Below, piece by piece: positions 27,754-37,352 of a stretch of 64,000 nt of DNA; the first letter of the stretch is position 1, and each line of letters opens with the position of its first letter. A program made the translations under genes and the position numbers. Origin of the DNA: Loktanella sp. DSM 29012. Lineage in GTDB: Bacteria; Pseudomonadota; Alphaproteobacteria; Rhodobacterales; Rhodobacteraceae. Under the pieces are notes generated by a model, which searched no databases, was not told where the DNA came from, and was given only the letters and a program-made list of their open reading frames with translations. The DNA is taken from NCBI RefSeq assembly GCF_900110705.1, contig NZ_FOEJ01000001.1, positions 255,501 to 319,500 on the forward strand, in the 5' to 3' direction.

Positions 27754-28343
27754 TGCATCATTTCCAGCAAGGCGGCGTGTCGGGCGGTGAAATCTGCGCG
27801 CACGTCGACCGGCGGGCGCAAGGCGATGGTCAGCCCTTCGATCAGTTCGGGTTTCTGGCGGCCAAAGAACCTGTTGGCCTCGGCCTTATCAAAACCGGCA
27901 ATCTGCACCGCTTCGGCCCACGCCGACACGCGGTCGGCGGCCTTGATCTGTTTCTTGACGCTGGTTGGCAGGGTTGCAGGCAGTCCGAACCGCAGGTGGA
28001 TCGCGGCGGTCAACCTCATGTCCAGCTCGCCATAGCCGGGGCCGATGGCGGCCTTGACCGGGCTGATCATGTCCCCGATCACGTATTCGGGCGCATCATG
28101 CAGCAGTGCCGCCAGCCGCCATTTCGCCGGCGCCTTGGGGTTCATGCGAGCAAACAGATCCTCGACCAGCATCGAATGTTCGGCGACGGAATAGGCGAAA
28201 TCACCCTGTGTTTGCCCGTTCCAGCGCGCGACAAAGGCCAAACCGTGGGCGATGTCCTCGACCTCGATATCGAAAGGCGTGGGGTCCAGCAGGTCGAGCC
28301 TGCGACCCGAGAGCATTCTTTGCCATGCGCGGGGCTGTTTCAT
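27750..28343 (-). CDS. HD-domain phosphohydrolase (YfbR-like)
   Basis: 197 aa from the ATG at 28343, which overlaps the glycosyltransferase stop (ATGA); the open frame runs further up but only inside that gene. HD residues are visible as AEHS, LLHDAPEYVIGD and a final Asp in KAADRVSAW. The metal-dependent fold and size resemble 5'-deoxynucleotidases such as YfbR; the exact substrate is inferred. Part of a GT8-HD-GNAT run. Confidence 0.8.
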   Translation of the reverse strand: MKQPRAWQRMLSGRRLDLLDPTPFDIEVEDIAHGLAFVARWNGQTQGDFAYSVAEHSMLVEDLFARMNPKAPAKWRLAALLHDAPEYVIGDMISPVKAAIGPGYGELDMRLTAAIHLRFGLPATLPTSVKKQIKAADRVSAWAEAVQIAGFDKAEANRFFGRQKPELIEGLTIALRPPVDVRADFTARHAALLEMMQ

Positions 28344-29299
28344 CGTACTGTCATATCCGTTGGAAACCGGTCCAGATAGCGGGCCATGCGCGCAGCCGCG
28401 AGGGTATTGCGCAGGAACATCTTGCGCATCATCGGCGTATTTCTGGCAGGCGTTTGTGACACTGGTATCGCGGAATGGTCCGGAAAATGCACGGCCATGA
28501 ACCGCGTCAGGTCGCGGGCATAGCGCGGTGGCAACTCTTGTGCCTTGTCCCGCCATGGTTTTGCGGGGCCGATGAAATGCGCGATGTTGACGGGGGCCAT
28601 TGCGCCAAAAAGCCGTGCGCTCTTGGTCATTTGCCAGTTCCATAAGGGCGAGAGTTCGGCCCAGTCACAATGAGCAGCCCAATTGAGAAGTGTCTGATCG
28701 TGCTGTCTGATCGCATCCGGGTGGCGTCCGGCAAGGTCACGGATGCGCGCCGACAGATCAGCCTTGGCCCATTGGATCATGTCCAGCAGCATGACGCCGC
28801 TGTTGAAATAGGGCGCGGGCGGCAGATTGATGGCGGTGAAATCCCCGCTGGCGCGCTGTGGCGTGCGCCATTGCATCGTATCACGCACAGCGCCGATCGC
28901 CCGCCCGCCCAGATCGAGGTGCATCAGCGCGTTGAAATCCCCGCCATCGATATGGATGTCGCTGTCCAGATAGAGCAATCGGTCATAGTCAGCCGTCAGC
29001 ACATGCGGCAGCGCAAGGCGCAGATAAACGCTCTCACTGCGGCGGGCATCGCGCGGCAGGTCGGCGAATGCACCGTCGGTCGTCACCTTGACCAACCGCA
29101 GGCCATGGGCCGTCAAACTGTCCGGGATGGCCAGATCGTCCATCGTCACGATGCAGATGTCGAACTGGCGGTCGCGTTGCAGGTCGGCGATCTGCGTCGC
29201 TGCATGCAGCGCATAGGGCAAATATCCTGCATCACAGCAAAAAACGACCGCCCTGCGATGGGCGGCCGGTATCGAAAACGCTGCCGTGATCTGCGACAT
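28340..29299 (-). CDS. glycosyltransferase family 8 protein
   Basis: 319 aa from the ATG at 29299; a GTG 13 codons further up is in frame but less likely. GT8 features are an N-terminal nucleotide-binding segment ([13 protein letters not shown]), the metal-binding DxD in [21 protein letters not shown] in the acceptor region and [12 protein letters not shown] near the end. LPS and glycogenin-type enzymes share this layout; acceptor unknown. Divergent from ahcY across 126 bases. Confidence 0.85.
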   Translation of the reverse strand: MSQITAAFSIPAAHRRAVVFCCDAGYLPYALHAATQIADLQRDRQFDICIVTMDDLAIPDSLTAHGLRLVKVTTDGAFADLPRDARRSESVYLRLALPHVLTADYDRLLYLDSDIHIDGGDFNALMHLDLGGRAIGAVRDTMQWRTPQRASGDFTAINLPPAPYFNSGVMLLDMIQWAKADLSARIRDLAGRHPDAIRQHDQTLLNWAAHCDWAELSPLWNWQMTKSARLFGAMAPVNIAHFIGPAKPWRDKAQELPPRYARDLTRFMAVHFPDHSAIPVSQTPARNTPMMRKMFLRNTLAAARMARYLDRFPTDMTVR

Positions 29300-29359
29300 G
29301 GGGACCCTGACGGTGCAACGGTTGAACAGACTGTCCACGCAGTCAAAGGGCGATCACGT

Positions 29360-29374
29360 CGCGTTGTCAACGCG
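29360..29374. promoter_or_regulatory. 15-bp palindrome upstream of ahcY
   Basis: Perfect CGCGTTG-T-CAACGCG, centred about 59 bases before the ahcY start in the gap shared with the glycosyltransferase gene. The odd symmetry and length fit a dimeric repressor operator. Methionine-cycle genes in proteobacteria can be controlled by ArsR-type SahR, but the regulator here is not known. Confidence 0.45.
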
Positions 29375-29425
29375 GTGACGTTGGTGGTATGGGGCGACAA
29401 CGCTTTTTTCCGCCAGGAGACGGAC

Positions 29426-30814
29426 ATGACCCAAGATTATATCGTCAAAGACATTTCACTTGCTGCCTATGGTCGCAAGGAACTGGACATCGCAGAAACG
29501 GAAATGCCGGGGCTGATGGCCCTGCGCGAGGAATACGGCGCGTCCAAGCCGCTTGCGGGTGCCCGCATCGTCGGATCGCTGCACATGACGATCCAGACCG
29601 CCGTTCTGATCGAAACGCTGGTTGCACTGGGTGCCGACGTGCGCTGGGCATCCTGCAACATCTTTTCCACGCAGGACCATGCTGCCGCCGCCATCGCGGA
29701 ATCCGGCGTGCCTGTTTTCGCGATCAAGGGCCAAAGCCTGGAAGAGCATTGGGACTACCTGGACAAATCCTTCATGTTCCCCGAAGGCGCGAACATGATC
29801 CTAGACGATGGCGGCGACGCAACACTGTACGTTCTGCTGGGTGCCCGTGCCGAGGCAGGCGAGGACATCATCCCCGTCCCGCAATCCGAAGAAGAAGAAG
29901 TCATCAAGGCGCAGATCAAAAAGCGGATGGAAGCATCCCCAGGCTGGTTCACCAAGGTGAAGGCTGCGATCAAGGGCGTGTCCGAGGAAACCACCACAGG
30001 CGTTCACCGTCTGTATGACCTGCACAAGAACGGCCAGCTGCCGTTCCCCGCGATCAACGTGAACGATTCTGTTACCAAGTCAAAGTTCGACAACAAGTAC
30101 GGTTGCAAGGAATCGCTGGTCGACGGCATCCGCCGCGCCACCGACACCATGATGGCCGGCAAGGTCGCCGTCGTCTGCGGCTACGGCGACGTGGGCAAGG
30201 GGTCGGCTGCGTCGCTGCAGGGCGCCGGCGCACGCGTCAAGGTGACCGAGGTCGATCCGATCTGCGCACTGCAGGCGGCGATGGACGGTTTCGAGGTTGT
30301 CCTGCTCGAGGACGTGCTGGACAGCGCCGACATCTTTATCACCACCACCGGCAACCGCGACGTCATCCGCATCGAGCACATGCGCGAGATGAAGGACATG
30401 GCGATCGTCGGCAACATCGGCCATTTCGACAACGAAATTCAGGTTGCGGCGCTGAAAAACCACAAGTGGACAAACATCAAGGAACAGGTGGACATGATCG
30501 AAATGCCTTCGGGCAATCGTCTGATCCTGTTGTCCGAAGGCCGTTTGTTGAACCTTGGCAACGCCACCGGTCACCCGTCGTTCGTGATGTCCGCATCCTT
30601 TACCAATCAGGTGCTGGCGCAGATGGAACTGTGGACCAAGGGCGAGGAATACGCCCCCGGCGTCTACATCCTGCCCAAGCATCTGGACGAAAAGGTCGCC
30701 CGCCTGCACCTCAAGCGGATCGGCGTCAAACTGACAGAGCTGAAAAAGGAACAGGCGGATTATATCGGCGTCACCGTCGAAGGTCCGTTCAAGCCGGAAC
30801 ACTACCGCTACTGA
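29426..30814 (+). CDS. ahcY: adenosylhomocysteinase (SAH hydrolase)
   Basis: Hydrolyses S-adenosylhomocysteine to adenosine and homocysteine, clearing the by-product of methylation. 462 aa. The NAD site is [13 protein letters not shown], and LDDGGDATL and the C-terminal HYRY end are as in the family, including the insertion typical of proteobacterial enzymes (about 150-190). The ATG at 29426 follows AGGAGA. The frame is open for 252 codons upstream, but that stretch is antisense to the glycosyltransferase. A strong terminator follows. Confidence 0.97.
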   Translation: MTQDYIVKDISLAAYGRKELDIAETEMPGLMALREEYGASKPLAGARIVGSLHMTIQTAVLIETLVALGADVRWASCNIFSTQDHAAAAIAESGVPVFAIKGQSLEEHWDYLDKSFMFPEGANMILDDGGDATLYVLLGARAEAGEDIIPVPQSEEEEVIKAQIKKRMEASPGWFTKVKAAIKGVSEETTTGVHRLYDLHKNGQLPFPAINVNDSVTKSKFDNKYGCKESLVDGIRRATDTMMAGKVAVVCGYGDVGKGSAASLQGAGARVKVTEVDPICALQAAMDGFEVVLLEDVLDSADIFITTTGNRDVIRIEHMREMKDMAIVGNIGHFDNEIQVAALKNHKWTNIKEQVDMIEMPSGNRLILLSEGRLLNLGNATGHPSFVMSASFTNQVLAQMELWTKGEEYAPGVYILPKHLDEKVARLHLKRIGVKLTELKKEQADYIGVTVEGPFKPEHYRY

Positions 30815-30843
30815 CCCCACGCGGCAGTGCGTGCCTGATACCT

Positions 30844-30880
30844 GCGGCATCGCGGTCCTTGTGACTGCGGTGCCGCATTT
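30844..30880 (+). terminator. intrinsic terminator after ahcY
   Basis: 14-bp stem (GCGGCATCGCGGTC with GACTGCGGTGCCGC, two wobble pairs, five-base loop) followed by ATTT. It lies 30 bases after the ahcY stop. Confidence 0.75.
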
Positions 30881-31043
30881 GCATTCAGGGCCAGGCAACC
30901 CCACGCGCACCGACACAGATCGTCGTGAACGGCCCACGGCAAAGCCGGCCAGAACAGCCCTCTTTTTTCTTGTCCGATGACCTGACCTGACGTTAGCGTT
31001 ACCGCGACGGCCAGAAAGGCTGCATGGCAACAAGGGGAACCCG

Positions 31044-31385
31044 ATGGGAAAACGTGACGATCTGATCCAGAAATACGCCGAAGATCTGCGCAATGACTGC
31101 GGTATGGAGCCGGACATGGACCTGCTGACCAAGGTCACGATTGGCTGCGGTCCGTCAATCTACAACGCCGACGCAAGCACGGTCGCGGGCAGCGATCCGG
31201 AGGAATTGCAGCGCGTCGTGGACGGGTTCCTGAAGAAAAAGCTGGGCCTGCCGGACAGCCCTGACCTGATGGACGCCGTCAACAAGGCAATCGACACCTA
31301 CGGTCGGTCAAACCGGAACAAATACCGGGCGGTGATCTACTACTTGCTGACGAAACATTTCGGTAAGGAAGCCGTTTACGGCTGA
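31044..31385 (+). CDS. DUF2853 family protein
   Basis: 113-aa soluble, mostly helical protein of the DUF2853 family, function unknown. The segments CGPSIYNADAS and FLKKKLGL are family features. There is no signal peptide. It has its own upstream region (229 bases after ahcY, beyond that gene's terminator), with AAGGGGA before the ATG, so it is probably monocistronic. Confidence 0.8.
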   Translation: MGKRDDLIQKYAEDLRNDCGMEPDMDLLTKVTIGCGPSIYNADASTVAGSDPEELQRVVDGFLKKKLGLPDSPDLMDAVNKAIDTYGRSNRNKYRAVIYYLLTKHFGKEAVYG

Positions 31386-31391
31386 ACGCGC

Positions 31392-31415
31392 GCGCGCGCC
31401 ATATGTGGCGCGCGC
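31392..31415. terminator. bidirectional hairpin between DUF2853 and DUF1761 genes
   Basis: Perfect 10-bp stem GCGCGCGCCA with TGGCGCGCGC around TATG, in the 32-base gap between two convergent stops. There is no T-run, so it may block read-through in both directions or be Rho-assisted. Confidence 0.5.
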
Positions 31416-31417
31416 CC

Positions 31418-31816
31418 TCATGCCAGCAGGATCAGCACCGCGCCCATGATGGCACAGCCGAAACTGGCGTATCCCGCGTTTATCAGACCCAGTGACCATG
31501 GCCTGCCTTCGAAGCCCACAGTCAGGATCAGCCAGGGCGATATGATGAATGCGCCCAGACCGAACCCCGATGTCAGACCTTCGATGATCGTGTCGATCGC
31601 GGACAGCGCAAAAATGTGTCGCATCATCCCGGCCACCAGCAGGATCATCACGCCCGAGACTACATAGGGCCAGGGGTTTGCGCTGTTTACCGGTTTGCCA
31701 TCCGCGCGCACAGCGACGCCTGCGGCCTTGATCCAGTATTTTGACAGCAATCCGTACCAGATCGCACCGAAAACAAATCCGGCAAAAGCCGCCCCGATCA
31801 CATCTGCAAATCCCAA
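31418..31816 (-). CDS. DUF1761 family membrane protein
   Basis: 132 aa with about four membrane helices (near 4-22, 48-68, 80-105 and 110-130) and the family segment GAIWYGLLSKYWIKAAG; function unknown. I choose the TTG at 31816 because AGGAGGAGG ends six bases before it. A GTG two codons earlier abuts that sequence, and an ATG 27 codons earlier leaves it inside the coding region. Divergent from the FUSC-like gene. Confidence 0.75.
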   Translation of the reverse strand: MGFADVIGAAFAGFVFGAIWYGLLSKYWIKAAGVAVRADGKPVNSANPWPYVVSGVMILLVAGMMRHIFALSAIDTIIEGLTSGFGLGAFIISPWLILTVGFEGRPWSLGLINAGYASFGCAIMGAVLILLA

Positions 31817-31931
31817 CGCCACCCTCCTCCTGTCAAAAAAACCTGCCAAACCATCGCGCGTCCGACCAGTGTTTGCTTCTGCCGGCAACCGCGCCATCTA
31901 GCATGCAAAGCGTCCAGCGGGGTGACCACAA

Positions 31932-32912
31932 TTGATAAAGGCTCTGTTGAACTGGTTTGTCGAGGATGGCGAAGCGATGCCGTGGCGATCCGTGGCTGTC
32001 ACGACGGCGGCCGTGGCGGGGCCCGCACTTGTTGCTGTGCCGCTGATCGGCAGTCCGGGTGCCATCGCATTCATCGCGGGACTGTCGGCGCATCTGGCTG
32101 CACGTGATCGCGGGATCGGCCCAGCCGCGTTGGTGACGCTGGTCCTGATGATGTCGGGGCTGTTGGTGTTGGGGGCACCGGTCATGGCACTGATCCTTGC
32201 CCCTTGCCTTGCGGTGATGATCGGGATCTGCGGGACGCACGGGATGGCGCAACCGGGGATGCGGGCGCTGATCGTCTGGACCATCTTTACCAGCCCGATC
32301 CTGCCAGATGACCGAGATGCGGTGCTGGCGGCCATATTCATCGGCGGCATGATCTGGGCGCTGGCGATCACATGGTGGTTCGACGAGGATGCGACTGGCG
32401 ACGCGGAAACAGCGCAAAGTCATCGTTATGCGCTGATCTTCGAGATGGGTCTGGGGATCGGTTTGATGCTGTCTGTCTACGTCGGCGGTCGGTATTTCGG
32501 TGAACACGGGTTCTGGTTTCCGCTGACCTTTGTCGTGCTGTGCGTCCCGCCGCACGGCAACCTGTTTTCCAAGACCCTGCGCCGCACCATCGGCACTGTT
32601 CTGGGCACGGCAATCGCGATCGCGGTCGCCGCAATATCCGAAGAGATGTGGTTGACCGTCGCCGTCGGCATGATCGCGCTGCCGATCGCCTTTCGGTTTT
32701 TGCCGCGCAACTATACGCTGTTCACGACCTTTCTAACGGTTGCCGTTCTGGAAATTCTGGCGCTTGTCTCGCAGGTCAGCGTGTTGGCGGTCGAACGTCT
32801 GGTCACAATGGCCGCGGCGGCAGCGATGACCGTGGTCATGGGCGTGCTGGGCATCATCGTGCTGCGGTTGGTCAAACCGGATGCGCTGCGCGCGCTTCAG
32901 TCCGGGGAATGA
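31932..32912 (+). CDS. FUSC-like inner-membrane protein
   Basis: 326 aa with two similar halves, each a cluster of about four or five membrane helices (about 20-145 and 165-310). The layout and the segment VVLCVPPHGNLFSKTLRRTIGTVLG recall FUSC / aromatic-acid-exporter (YccS, AaeB) membrane domains. No large soluble domain is present. The start is a TTG at 31932 with weak upstream sequence; the ATG at 31977 is an alternative. Substrate unknown. Its 3' end overlaps the convergent EVE gene by 16 bases. Confidence 0.7.
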   Translation: MIKALLNWFVEDGEAMPWRSVAVTTAAVAGPALVAVPLIGSPGAIAFIAGLSAHLAARDRGIGPAALVTLVLMMSGLLVLGAPVMALILAPCLAVMIGICGTHGMAQPGMRALIVWTIFTSPILPDDRDAVLAAIFIGGMIWALAITWWFDEDATGDAETAQSHRYALIFEMGLGIGLMLSVYVGGRYFGEHGFWFPLTFVVLCVPPHGNLFSKTLRRTIGTVLGTAIAIAVAAISEEMWLTVAVGMIALPIAFRFLPRNYTLFTTFLTVAVLEILALVSQVSVLAVERLVTMAAAAAMTVVMGVLGIIVLRLVKPDALRALQSGE

Positions 32913-33319
32913 CCCGCGAGTTCGAGGACGATCTGCCATTCTGCATCACTCACGGGTTGCACGGACAGGCGCGAATTCTTGACCAGAACCATGTCGGACA
33001 GCCGATCATCGCTCTTGATCTGGTCCAGCGTGACAGGGCGTGGCAACCGTTTCAACGCGCGCACATCGACGCATTCCCATTTGCCATCCTGCGCCGTGCT
33101 GTCGGGGTGGGCCGTGGCGATGACCTCGACGATGCCTACGATTTCCAGCCCGGTCCGCGAGTGATAGAAAAACCCCGTATCGCCGATTGCCATCTGGCGC
33201 ATGATGTTGCGGGCCTGATAATTGCGCACGCCGTCCCATTCACTGCCCGCCTGACCCAAGGCCGTCAGGTGATCCCAGCCAAACACGTCCGGTTCCGATT
33301 TGAACAGCCAGTGGGCCAT
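32897..33319 (-). CDS. EVE domain protein
   Basis: 140 aa, a single EVE (PUA/YTH-like) domain starting at MAHWLFKSEPDVFGWD. It has VRNYQARNIMRQM and FFYHSRTGLEIVGIVEV, which line the pocket for modified bases in this family. Stand-alone EVE proteins are widespread in proteobacteria with unclear roles. GGAGGAAT precedes the ATG. It follows gpsA with a single-base gap, so it is probably cotranscribed with tsaD-gpsA. Confidence 0.9.
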   Translation of the reverse strand: MAHWLFKSEPDVFGWDHLTALGQAGSEWDGVRNYQARNIMRQMAIGDTGFFYHSRTGLEIVGIVEVIATAHPDSTAQDGKWECVDVRALKRLPRPVTLDQIKSDDRLSDMVLVKNSRLSVQPVSDAEWQIVLELAGHSPD

Positions 33320-33320
33320 G

Positions 33321-34268
33321 TCATTCCTCCTTGAGTGGGCGGGATAACAGTGTCTGCAATGCGGTTTCGACACTGATTTTCTGGGCACAAAGACTTGCCA
33401 CGATGGTGCAGACCGGCAGGTCGATGCCCCGCGCCTGACCCAGGTCCGTGACCGCGACCGAGGTGGCGGCCCCTTCGACCGTGGCAGCCGCATCGATCCG
33501 GTCACCAGCACCAAGTGCGAGGCCCCGACGATAGTTTCGGGACAGCGTCGAGGTGCAGGTCAGTGCCAGATCACCCAGACCGGATAATCCGGTCAGCGTT
33601 TGCGGATCGGCCCCCAGCGCCTCTGCCAGTCTTTGCATTTCGGCAAAACCGCGAGTCATCAACGCAGCGCGGGCGCTGTCACCCAATCCCGCGCCAATCG
33701 CGACGCCGCAGGCAATGGCAATCACGTTTTTCAGCGCGCCACCCAGTTCGGCACCGATGGTGTCCGTGGTGCGATACAGACGCAGATTGGCCGTGGACAG
33801 TGTCTGCTGCAACGCCCGCCCGGCCGTATCGTCGGCACAGGCCAGCGTCAGTGCGGTCGGCAGGCCCGCCGCGATATCATCGGCAAAGGATGGCCCGGTC
33901 AGGATCGCCGCGGTGGCATCGGGCAGGGTCGCGGAAATGCTGGCGACCGGTCCCGTCAGGGTTTCAAGGTCGATCCCCTTGCAGCAGGCCACGATCCGCT
34001 TGTTTGCCAACTGGTCGTGATGTGTCTCTAGCACGCGACGCAGGCTCTGTGCGGGAACGGCCATCAGAACGCATTCCGCTGGCTCTAGCTGCGTCGCGTC
34101 ATCGGTGATCAACACGTTGGCGGGAATTGTCACGTCCAGTTTCGGACTGCGGCGGGTCTGGTCCATGCCCCGGAGGTCACGCGCCAACAGCGTGACCGCC
34201 CGCCCGTCCCGTGCCAGTGAAATCGCCAGCGCGGTGCCGAATGCGCCAGCTCCTACAACAGCGATCAT
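33321..34268 (-). CDS. gpsA: glycerol-3-phosphate dehydrogenase [NAD(P)+]
   Basis: Makes sn-glycerol-3-phosphate from DHAP for phospholipid synthesis. 315 aa with the N-terminal dinucleotide loop [11 protein letters not shown], the catalytic Lys region ([13 protein letters not shown]) and [14 protein letters not shown]. Normal length. The start overlaps the tsaD stop by 4 bases (ATGA), and EVE follows at once. Confidence 0.96.
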   Translation of the reverse strand: MIAVVGAGAFGTALAISLARDGRAVTLLARDLRGMDQTRRSPKLDVTIPANVLITDDATQLEPAECVLMAVPAQSLRRVLETHHDQLANKRIVACCKGIDLETLTGPVASISATLPDATAAILTGPSFADDIAAGLPTALTLACADDTAGRALQQTLSTANLRLYRTTDTIGAELGGALKNVIAIACGVAIGAGLGDSARAALMTRGFAEMQRLAEALGADPQTLTGLSGLGDLALTCTSTLSRNYRRGLALGAGDRIDAAATVEGAATSVAVTDLGQARGIDLPVCTIVASLCAQKISVETALQTLLSRPLKEE

Positions 34269-35359
34269 GCCTTTGCCCCCTTCTTGCCCGATCCCAGCAT
34301 CGCCGGTGCGGTGTCATCCAGCGGCCAGCGCGGTCGTGCGCCCAGCGTCAGATCATCCTGTTCGCCCGCTGCAAAACGCGTCAGCCCTGCGTAGGCTATC
34401 ATGGCAGCATTGTCGGTGCACAGCGCCAGCGGTGGGGCCAGAAACGCCGTATTGCGCCACGTGCACAAGTCAGTCAGCGCGGTGCGGATCGCCATGTTCG
34501 CAGCGACCCCGCCCGCAACGGCAAGCGTGGGTGTGGCCGGGTTCAGCGCAAGATACAGGTCCAGCGCGAGTGCGGTTTTCGCCGTCAGCACATCAGTCAC
34601 CGCAGCCTGAAATCCGGCGGCAAGGTCGGCCTGATCTATCCGATTGAGTGTCTGTTCCGGTCCGATCACGCCGTCACGCGCCCGCAAAAGGGCGGTTTTC
34701 AACCCGGAAAAGGACATGTCACAGTCGTGCCGATCAAGCAAGGGTCGTGGCAGCTTGAACCGTTTGGGATCCCCCGTTTTCGCCGCGGCCTCAACCGAAG
34801 GGCCGCCGGGTTGCGGCAGGGCCAGCAGGCGGGCGGTCTTGTCGAATGCCTCGCCCGGGGCGTCGTCGATGGTGCCGCCGATCCGTTCGAAACGGTCGCG
34901 GTCATGCGCGATCAGGAACTGGCAATGTCCGCCGGACACCAGCAGCATCAGATAGGGAAACGGTACCGCGTCCGTCAGGCGCGGCGTGAGCGCGTGACCT
35001 GCCAGATGGTTGACCCCGATCAGTGGCAGGCCGGTCGCAGCCGCCAGACCCTTGGCGGACATCACGCCGGACAGCACGCCGCCAATCAGGCCGGGACCCG
35101 CTGTCACGGCGATGGCGTCGCAGTCCATCAGGGCCAGTCCTGCATCCGAGAGTGCGTCAGCCACGCAATGGTCGACCTTTTCCGCGTGGGCGCGTGCCGC
35201 GATTTCGGGCACGACACCGCCAAAATCGGCGTGCAGGGCGGTCTGGCCGAACACGATCGACGACAGCACGGTCGCGTCATCGGCCGTGCCGCGCACCACG
35301 GCGGCGGCGGTATCGTCGCAGCTGCTCTCGATGCCGAGGATCGTCAGGGGTCGGGACAT
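34265..35359 (-). CDS. tsaD: TsaD, tRNA t6A37 threonylcarbamoyltransferase
   Basis: Transfers the threonylcarbamoyl group to A37 of tRNA. 364 aa from the ATG at 35359; a further 15 codons are open but atypical. The N-terminal [16 protein letters not shown], the metal motif HLAGH in [21 protein letters not shown] and the late Asp in [12 protein letters not shown] are all present. Heads tsaD-gpsA-EVE and is divergent from hemD across 69 bases. Confidence 0.97.
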   Translation of the reverse strand: MSRPLTILGIESSCDDTAAAVVRGTADDATVLSSIVFGQTALHADFGGVVPEIAARAHAEKVDHCVADALSDAGLALMDCDAIAVTAGPGLIGGVLSGVMSAKGLAAATGLPLIGVNHLAGHALTPRLTDAVPFPYLMLLVSGGHCQFLIAHDRDRFERIGGTIDDAPGEAFDKTARLLALPQPGGPSVEAAAKTGDPKRFKLPRPLLDRHDCDMSFSGLKTALLRARDGVIGPEQTLNRIDQADLAAGFQAAVTDVLTAKTALALDLYLALNPATPTLAVAGGVAANMAIRTALTDLCTWRNTAFLAPPLALCTDNAAMIAYAGLTRFAAGEQDDLTLGARPRWPLDDTAPAMLGSGKKGAKA

Positions 35360-35428
35360 GGGGTGCCTGTTGCGCTTGGTCCGGTCGCAGGTAACACTTG
35401 GCAACGGTTCTCACAATAACGGCGCGCC

Positions 35429-36130
35429 ATGGATCCCATTCTGATCATCAGCCGTCCTGCGCCAAAGGGGACTGCCTTTGTAGCGCAGCTGACAGCCATG
35501 CTGGACAGGCAGCCCGGCGTGATCATGGCGCCTGCCTTTGACATCGTGCCGACCGGTGCGCCTGTGCCCAAGGACGGCGGGGTGATCTTTACGTCGGCGA
35601 ACGCGGTCGCCTTTGCGCCGCTTGGGATGGGACGCATGGCTTGGTGTGTCGGGCAGGCCACGGCGCATGCGGCGCGGGCGCGGGGTTATCGCACGCAGGT
35701 GGCCGAGGGGGACGCCGCCGCGCTGATCGCGCTGATCCTGTCGCAGCGCCCGACCGGTCCGCTGTGGCATCTGGCGGGCGCGCATCGTCGTGGTGATGTA
35801 GGCGAAACGCTACGCGGTGCGGGCCTGACGTGCGAAACCGTCGTTCTCTATTCCCAGATTGCATTGCCGCCGCCCATTCCGTTGATTGATGCGGCAGCAG
35901 GGAACGCCCCGCTGATCGCGCCGGTGTTTTCGCCGCGCTCTGCCAGCATTCTTGCGTTGCCGGATCGACTTGCCCCGCTATTTGTTGTCGCAATGAGCAA
36001 TGCGGTCGCCGATGCGGTGTCGGTCCATCGACCTGATGGGGTCGTGGTGGCCGCAGCGCCCGATACCCCGCATATGTTGGGGGCAACCCGCGCGCTTTGG
36101 TCTGAAATTGCCGGTACCGGCAACGCTTGA
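35429..36130 (+). CDS. hemD: uroporphyrinogen-III synthase
   Basis: Closes hydroxymethylbilane to uroporphyrinogen III in heme synthesis. 233 aa, a poorly conserved family, recognised from the N-terminal IISRPAPKG, GVIFTSANAV, the LAGAHRRGDVGETLRGAG segment near 110-130, and the late VFSPRSASIL and MSNAVADA. No membrane segments. It starts the hemD / Mic60-like / HemY-N cluster. hemC, often its neighbour, is absent here; the divergent gene is tsaD. Confidence 0.85.
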   Translation: MDPILIISRPAPKGTAFVAQLTAMLDRQPGVIMAPAFDIVPTGAPVPKDGGVIFTSANAVAFAPLGMGRMAWCVGQATAHAARARGYRTQVAEGDAAALIALILSQRPTGPLWHLAGAHRRGDVGETLRGAGLTCETVVLYSQIALPPPIPLIDAAAGNAPLIAPVFSPRSASILALPDRLAPLFVVAMSNAVADAVSVHRPDGVVVAAAPDTPHMLGATRALWSEIAGTGNA

Positions 36131-36201
36131 GACCCGCGCCATAGCAGGCTAACGTCGATTGGTGGCAGATTGCCGCGTTTCGAAGAACGAAGGGGAATGA
36201 T

Positions 36202-37341
36202 GTGGCAAAGACACCGGCAAAGGGAAAATCCCTCGATCCCACATCAGCGACCACAGCCATGCCGCCCCCTTCGATTCCCGCGCCGCAAACGGAACGTGAC
36301 CCGGCCGATGTGGACGCAGCTGTCGCTGTGACGGAACAGCCCCGACAGGCTGAAACCGCGCCAACCCCGCAGCCGCAGCAGACCGAAAAGCGGCGTCCGA
36401 TTTTCCTGCCCATGGCGATGGGCGGGTTGGTTGCCGGTCTCATCGGCTACGGGATTGCCTGGACGCAAACCGGAATGGTGGCACCTGTTGCAGGTGGTGA
36501 TGACAGCGTTCAGGTGCAGATCGATGCGCTGCGCGACGACATAGCAGCGCTGCCCGCCGCTGCCCCTGCCCCAGACATGACGGGTCTGGAACAGACCGTT
36601 GCTGACCTGCAGGCCGAACTGACTGCGTTGCAGGACCAATTCGCAGACCTGCCCACGGGTGCGACCGACCCTGCCGCACCCATCATCGGCGAGGCAGCGC
36701 AGGATGCGGCTGTGCAGGCCCTCAGCCAACAGATCGCGGACCAGACCGCAGAGTTGCAGGCACAGCGCGATGAATTGCAGTCCCAACTGGAGGCCATCCG
36801 CGCCGAGGCCGAGACCATTCAGGCAAACGCGATTGCAGGCGCGCGCACGGAAACCGCACGTGCCGCATTGGCCCGTATTCAGGGCGCCGTCGAAAGCGGC
36901 GCGCCGATGGCCGCCGTTCTCGGCGATCTGGGGGAGGCGCTGGATGGGCCGGTGCCCGATGCCTTGTCGGCCGTCGCAGAAGAGGGTGTCCCGACGATGG
37001 AAGCCCTGCGCGAAGCCTACCCCGAGGCTGCCCGTGCAGCCCTGCAAGCGGCCCGCCAATCCGGCGAAGGAACGGAAACGGACGGGGGTCTGGGCGGGTT
37101 CCTGCGCAGCCAGCTGAACGTGCGGTCCACTGCCCCAAGAGAGGGCACATCAGCCGACGCCATCCTGAGCAGGGCCGAAGCGGCACTGCGGAGCGGACGC
37201 CTGAACGACGCCCTGGCCGAGGTTCAGACATTGCCCGAAACGCCACGCGCCGCGATGACCGACTGGATCACGCTGGCCGAACAGCGTGCAGCAGCCATTG
37301 ACGCCGTCGAACAGATCGACACCAACCTGACCGCCAATTGA
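36202..37341 (+). CDS. Mic60/mitofilin-like inner-membrane protein (COG4223 type)
   Basis: 379 aa. Residues 1-65 are Pro/Ala-rich and disordered. One membrane helix lies at about 67-90 after KRRP. A long Gln/Glu/Ala-rich coiled coil follows at about 100-215, then a C-terminal domain (about 220-379) corresponding to the mitofilin signature region. Alphaproteobacterial Mic60 homologues shape intracytoplasmic membranes and sit in heme gene clusters, as here between hemD and the HemY-N gene. The start is GTG at 36202 after AAGGGGAA; overlapping ATGs upstream are out of frame. The name is an inference from layout and locus. Confidence 0.7.
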   Translation: MAKTPAKGKSLDPTSATTAMPPPSIPAPQTERDPADVDAAVAVTEQPRQAETAPTPQPQQTEKRRPIFLPMAMGGLVAGLIGYGIAWTQTGMVAPVAGGDDSVQVQIDALRDDIAALPAAAPAPDMTGLEQTVADLQAELTALQDQFADLPTGATDPAAPIIGEAAQDAAVQALSQQIADQTAELQAQRDELQSQLEAIRAEAETIQANAIAGARTETARAALARIQGAVESGAPMAAVLGDLGEALDGPVPDALSAVAEEGVPTMEALREAYPEAARAALQAARQSGEGTETDGGLGGFLRSQLNVRSTAPREGTSADAILSRAEAALRSGRLNDALAEVQTLPETPRAAMTDWITLAEQRAAAIDAVEQIDTNLTAN

Positions 37342-37352
37342 GGGCCTGACAC

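Noticed and set aside
28670-29425. In-frame N-terminal extension of ahcY by 252 codons
   Set aside because: Antisense to the GT8 gene, and the conserved ahcY start with AGGAGA lies at 29426.
29300-29425. Possible SAH or SAM/SAH riboswitch before ahcY
   Set aside because: The 126-base gap lacks the conserved core I would expect; only a DNA-type palindrome is seen.
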